A stretch of DNA of 64,000 nucleotides, taken from the NCBI GenBank assembly GCA_963969395.1, contig OZ017795.1, positions 8,804,001-8,868,000 of the forward strand. The letters run 5' to 3'. The DNA is from Pseudoscleropodium purum (lineage: Eukaryota > Streptophyta > Bryopsida > Hypnales > Brachytheciaceae). Every line of letters starts with the position of its first letter. Positions within the stretch are counted from its first letter, which is position 1. Below the pieces are notes generated by a model. The model searched no databases. It saw only the letters and a program-made list of their open reading frames with translations, and was not told the DNA's origin. A program made the translations under genes and the position numbers. Shown piece after piece: positions 63,951 to 64,000 of the stretch.

Positions 63951-64000
63951 TTTGGACCTTGGTTCTTTTGGTCACATTCTTGAAACCAATTGAAAGCTCT

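Noticed and set aside
1..64000. CRISPR arrays, bacterial operons, riboswitches or phage genes
   Set aside because: No regularly spaced direct repeats, no ribosome-binding sites before frames, and spliced eukaryotic genes throughout.

Overview
This is a nuclear plant window, most likely from an early-diverging land plant (moss or liverwort rank; inference, low certainty). The evidence is two eukaryotic genes with many short GT-AG introns, a plant-specific armadillo-repeat kinesin (ARK), and very AT-rich intergenic DNA full of small DNA-transposon relics. There is no sign of bacterial or organellar organisation.

Layout. At 1-1190 lie the last four exons of a gene for a SirB1-like (transglutaminase-like/TPR) protein, plus strand, with its 5' part outside the window. 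At 1.2-9.4 kb is AT-rich non-coding DNA with a striking double transposon end at 4.87 kb. At 9.4-10.4 kb is a GC-richer promoter/leader with a 37-codon upstream ORF. At 10405-19079 is a complete 19-exon ARK kinesin gene of 1007 codons: motor, coiled coil, then armadillo repeats. Two introns carry transposon debris: an LTR-like piece in intron 10 and a 173-bp TA-flanked MITE in intron 15. From 19.1 to 64 kb there is no gene that I can support. GC-richer islands occur at 23.1-24.8, 26.2-27.7, 37.3-39.8 and 50.4-51.3 kb, and may be remnants of transcription units.

The 28-60 kb stretch is a transposon graveyard that can be partly resolved by eye. It holds a roughly 0.8-0.9 kb non-autonomous family with exact TTAA boundaries and CCCTAAA-like ends (at least seven copies, three with both ends). 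It also holds one GC-rich hAT-type element with a perfect 8-bp target duplication, two CACTA-type foldback MITEs, three TGTGAGC-ended MITEs, a MITE nested inside a TTAA element, two long foldback elements, and a LINE 3' remnant with a zinc-knuckle/reverse-transcriptase tail.

The two genes show no functional connection beyond adjacency. The SirB1-like protein is probably organellar by family analogy, and the ARK kinesin acts on microtubules. The main candidate novelty is the TTAA family, whose termini look like those of the piggyBac superfamily, a group that to my knowledge is not established in land plants. All similarity calls were made by eye; no search was run.
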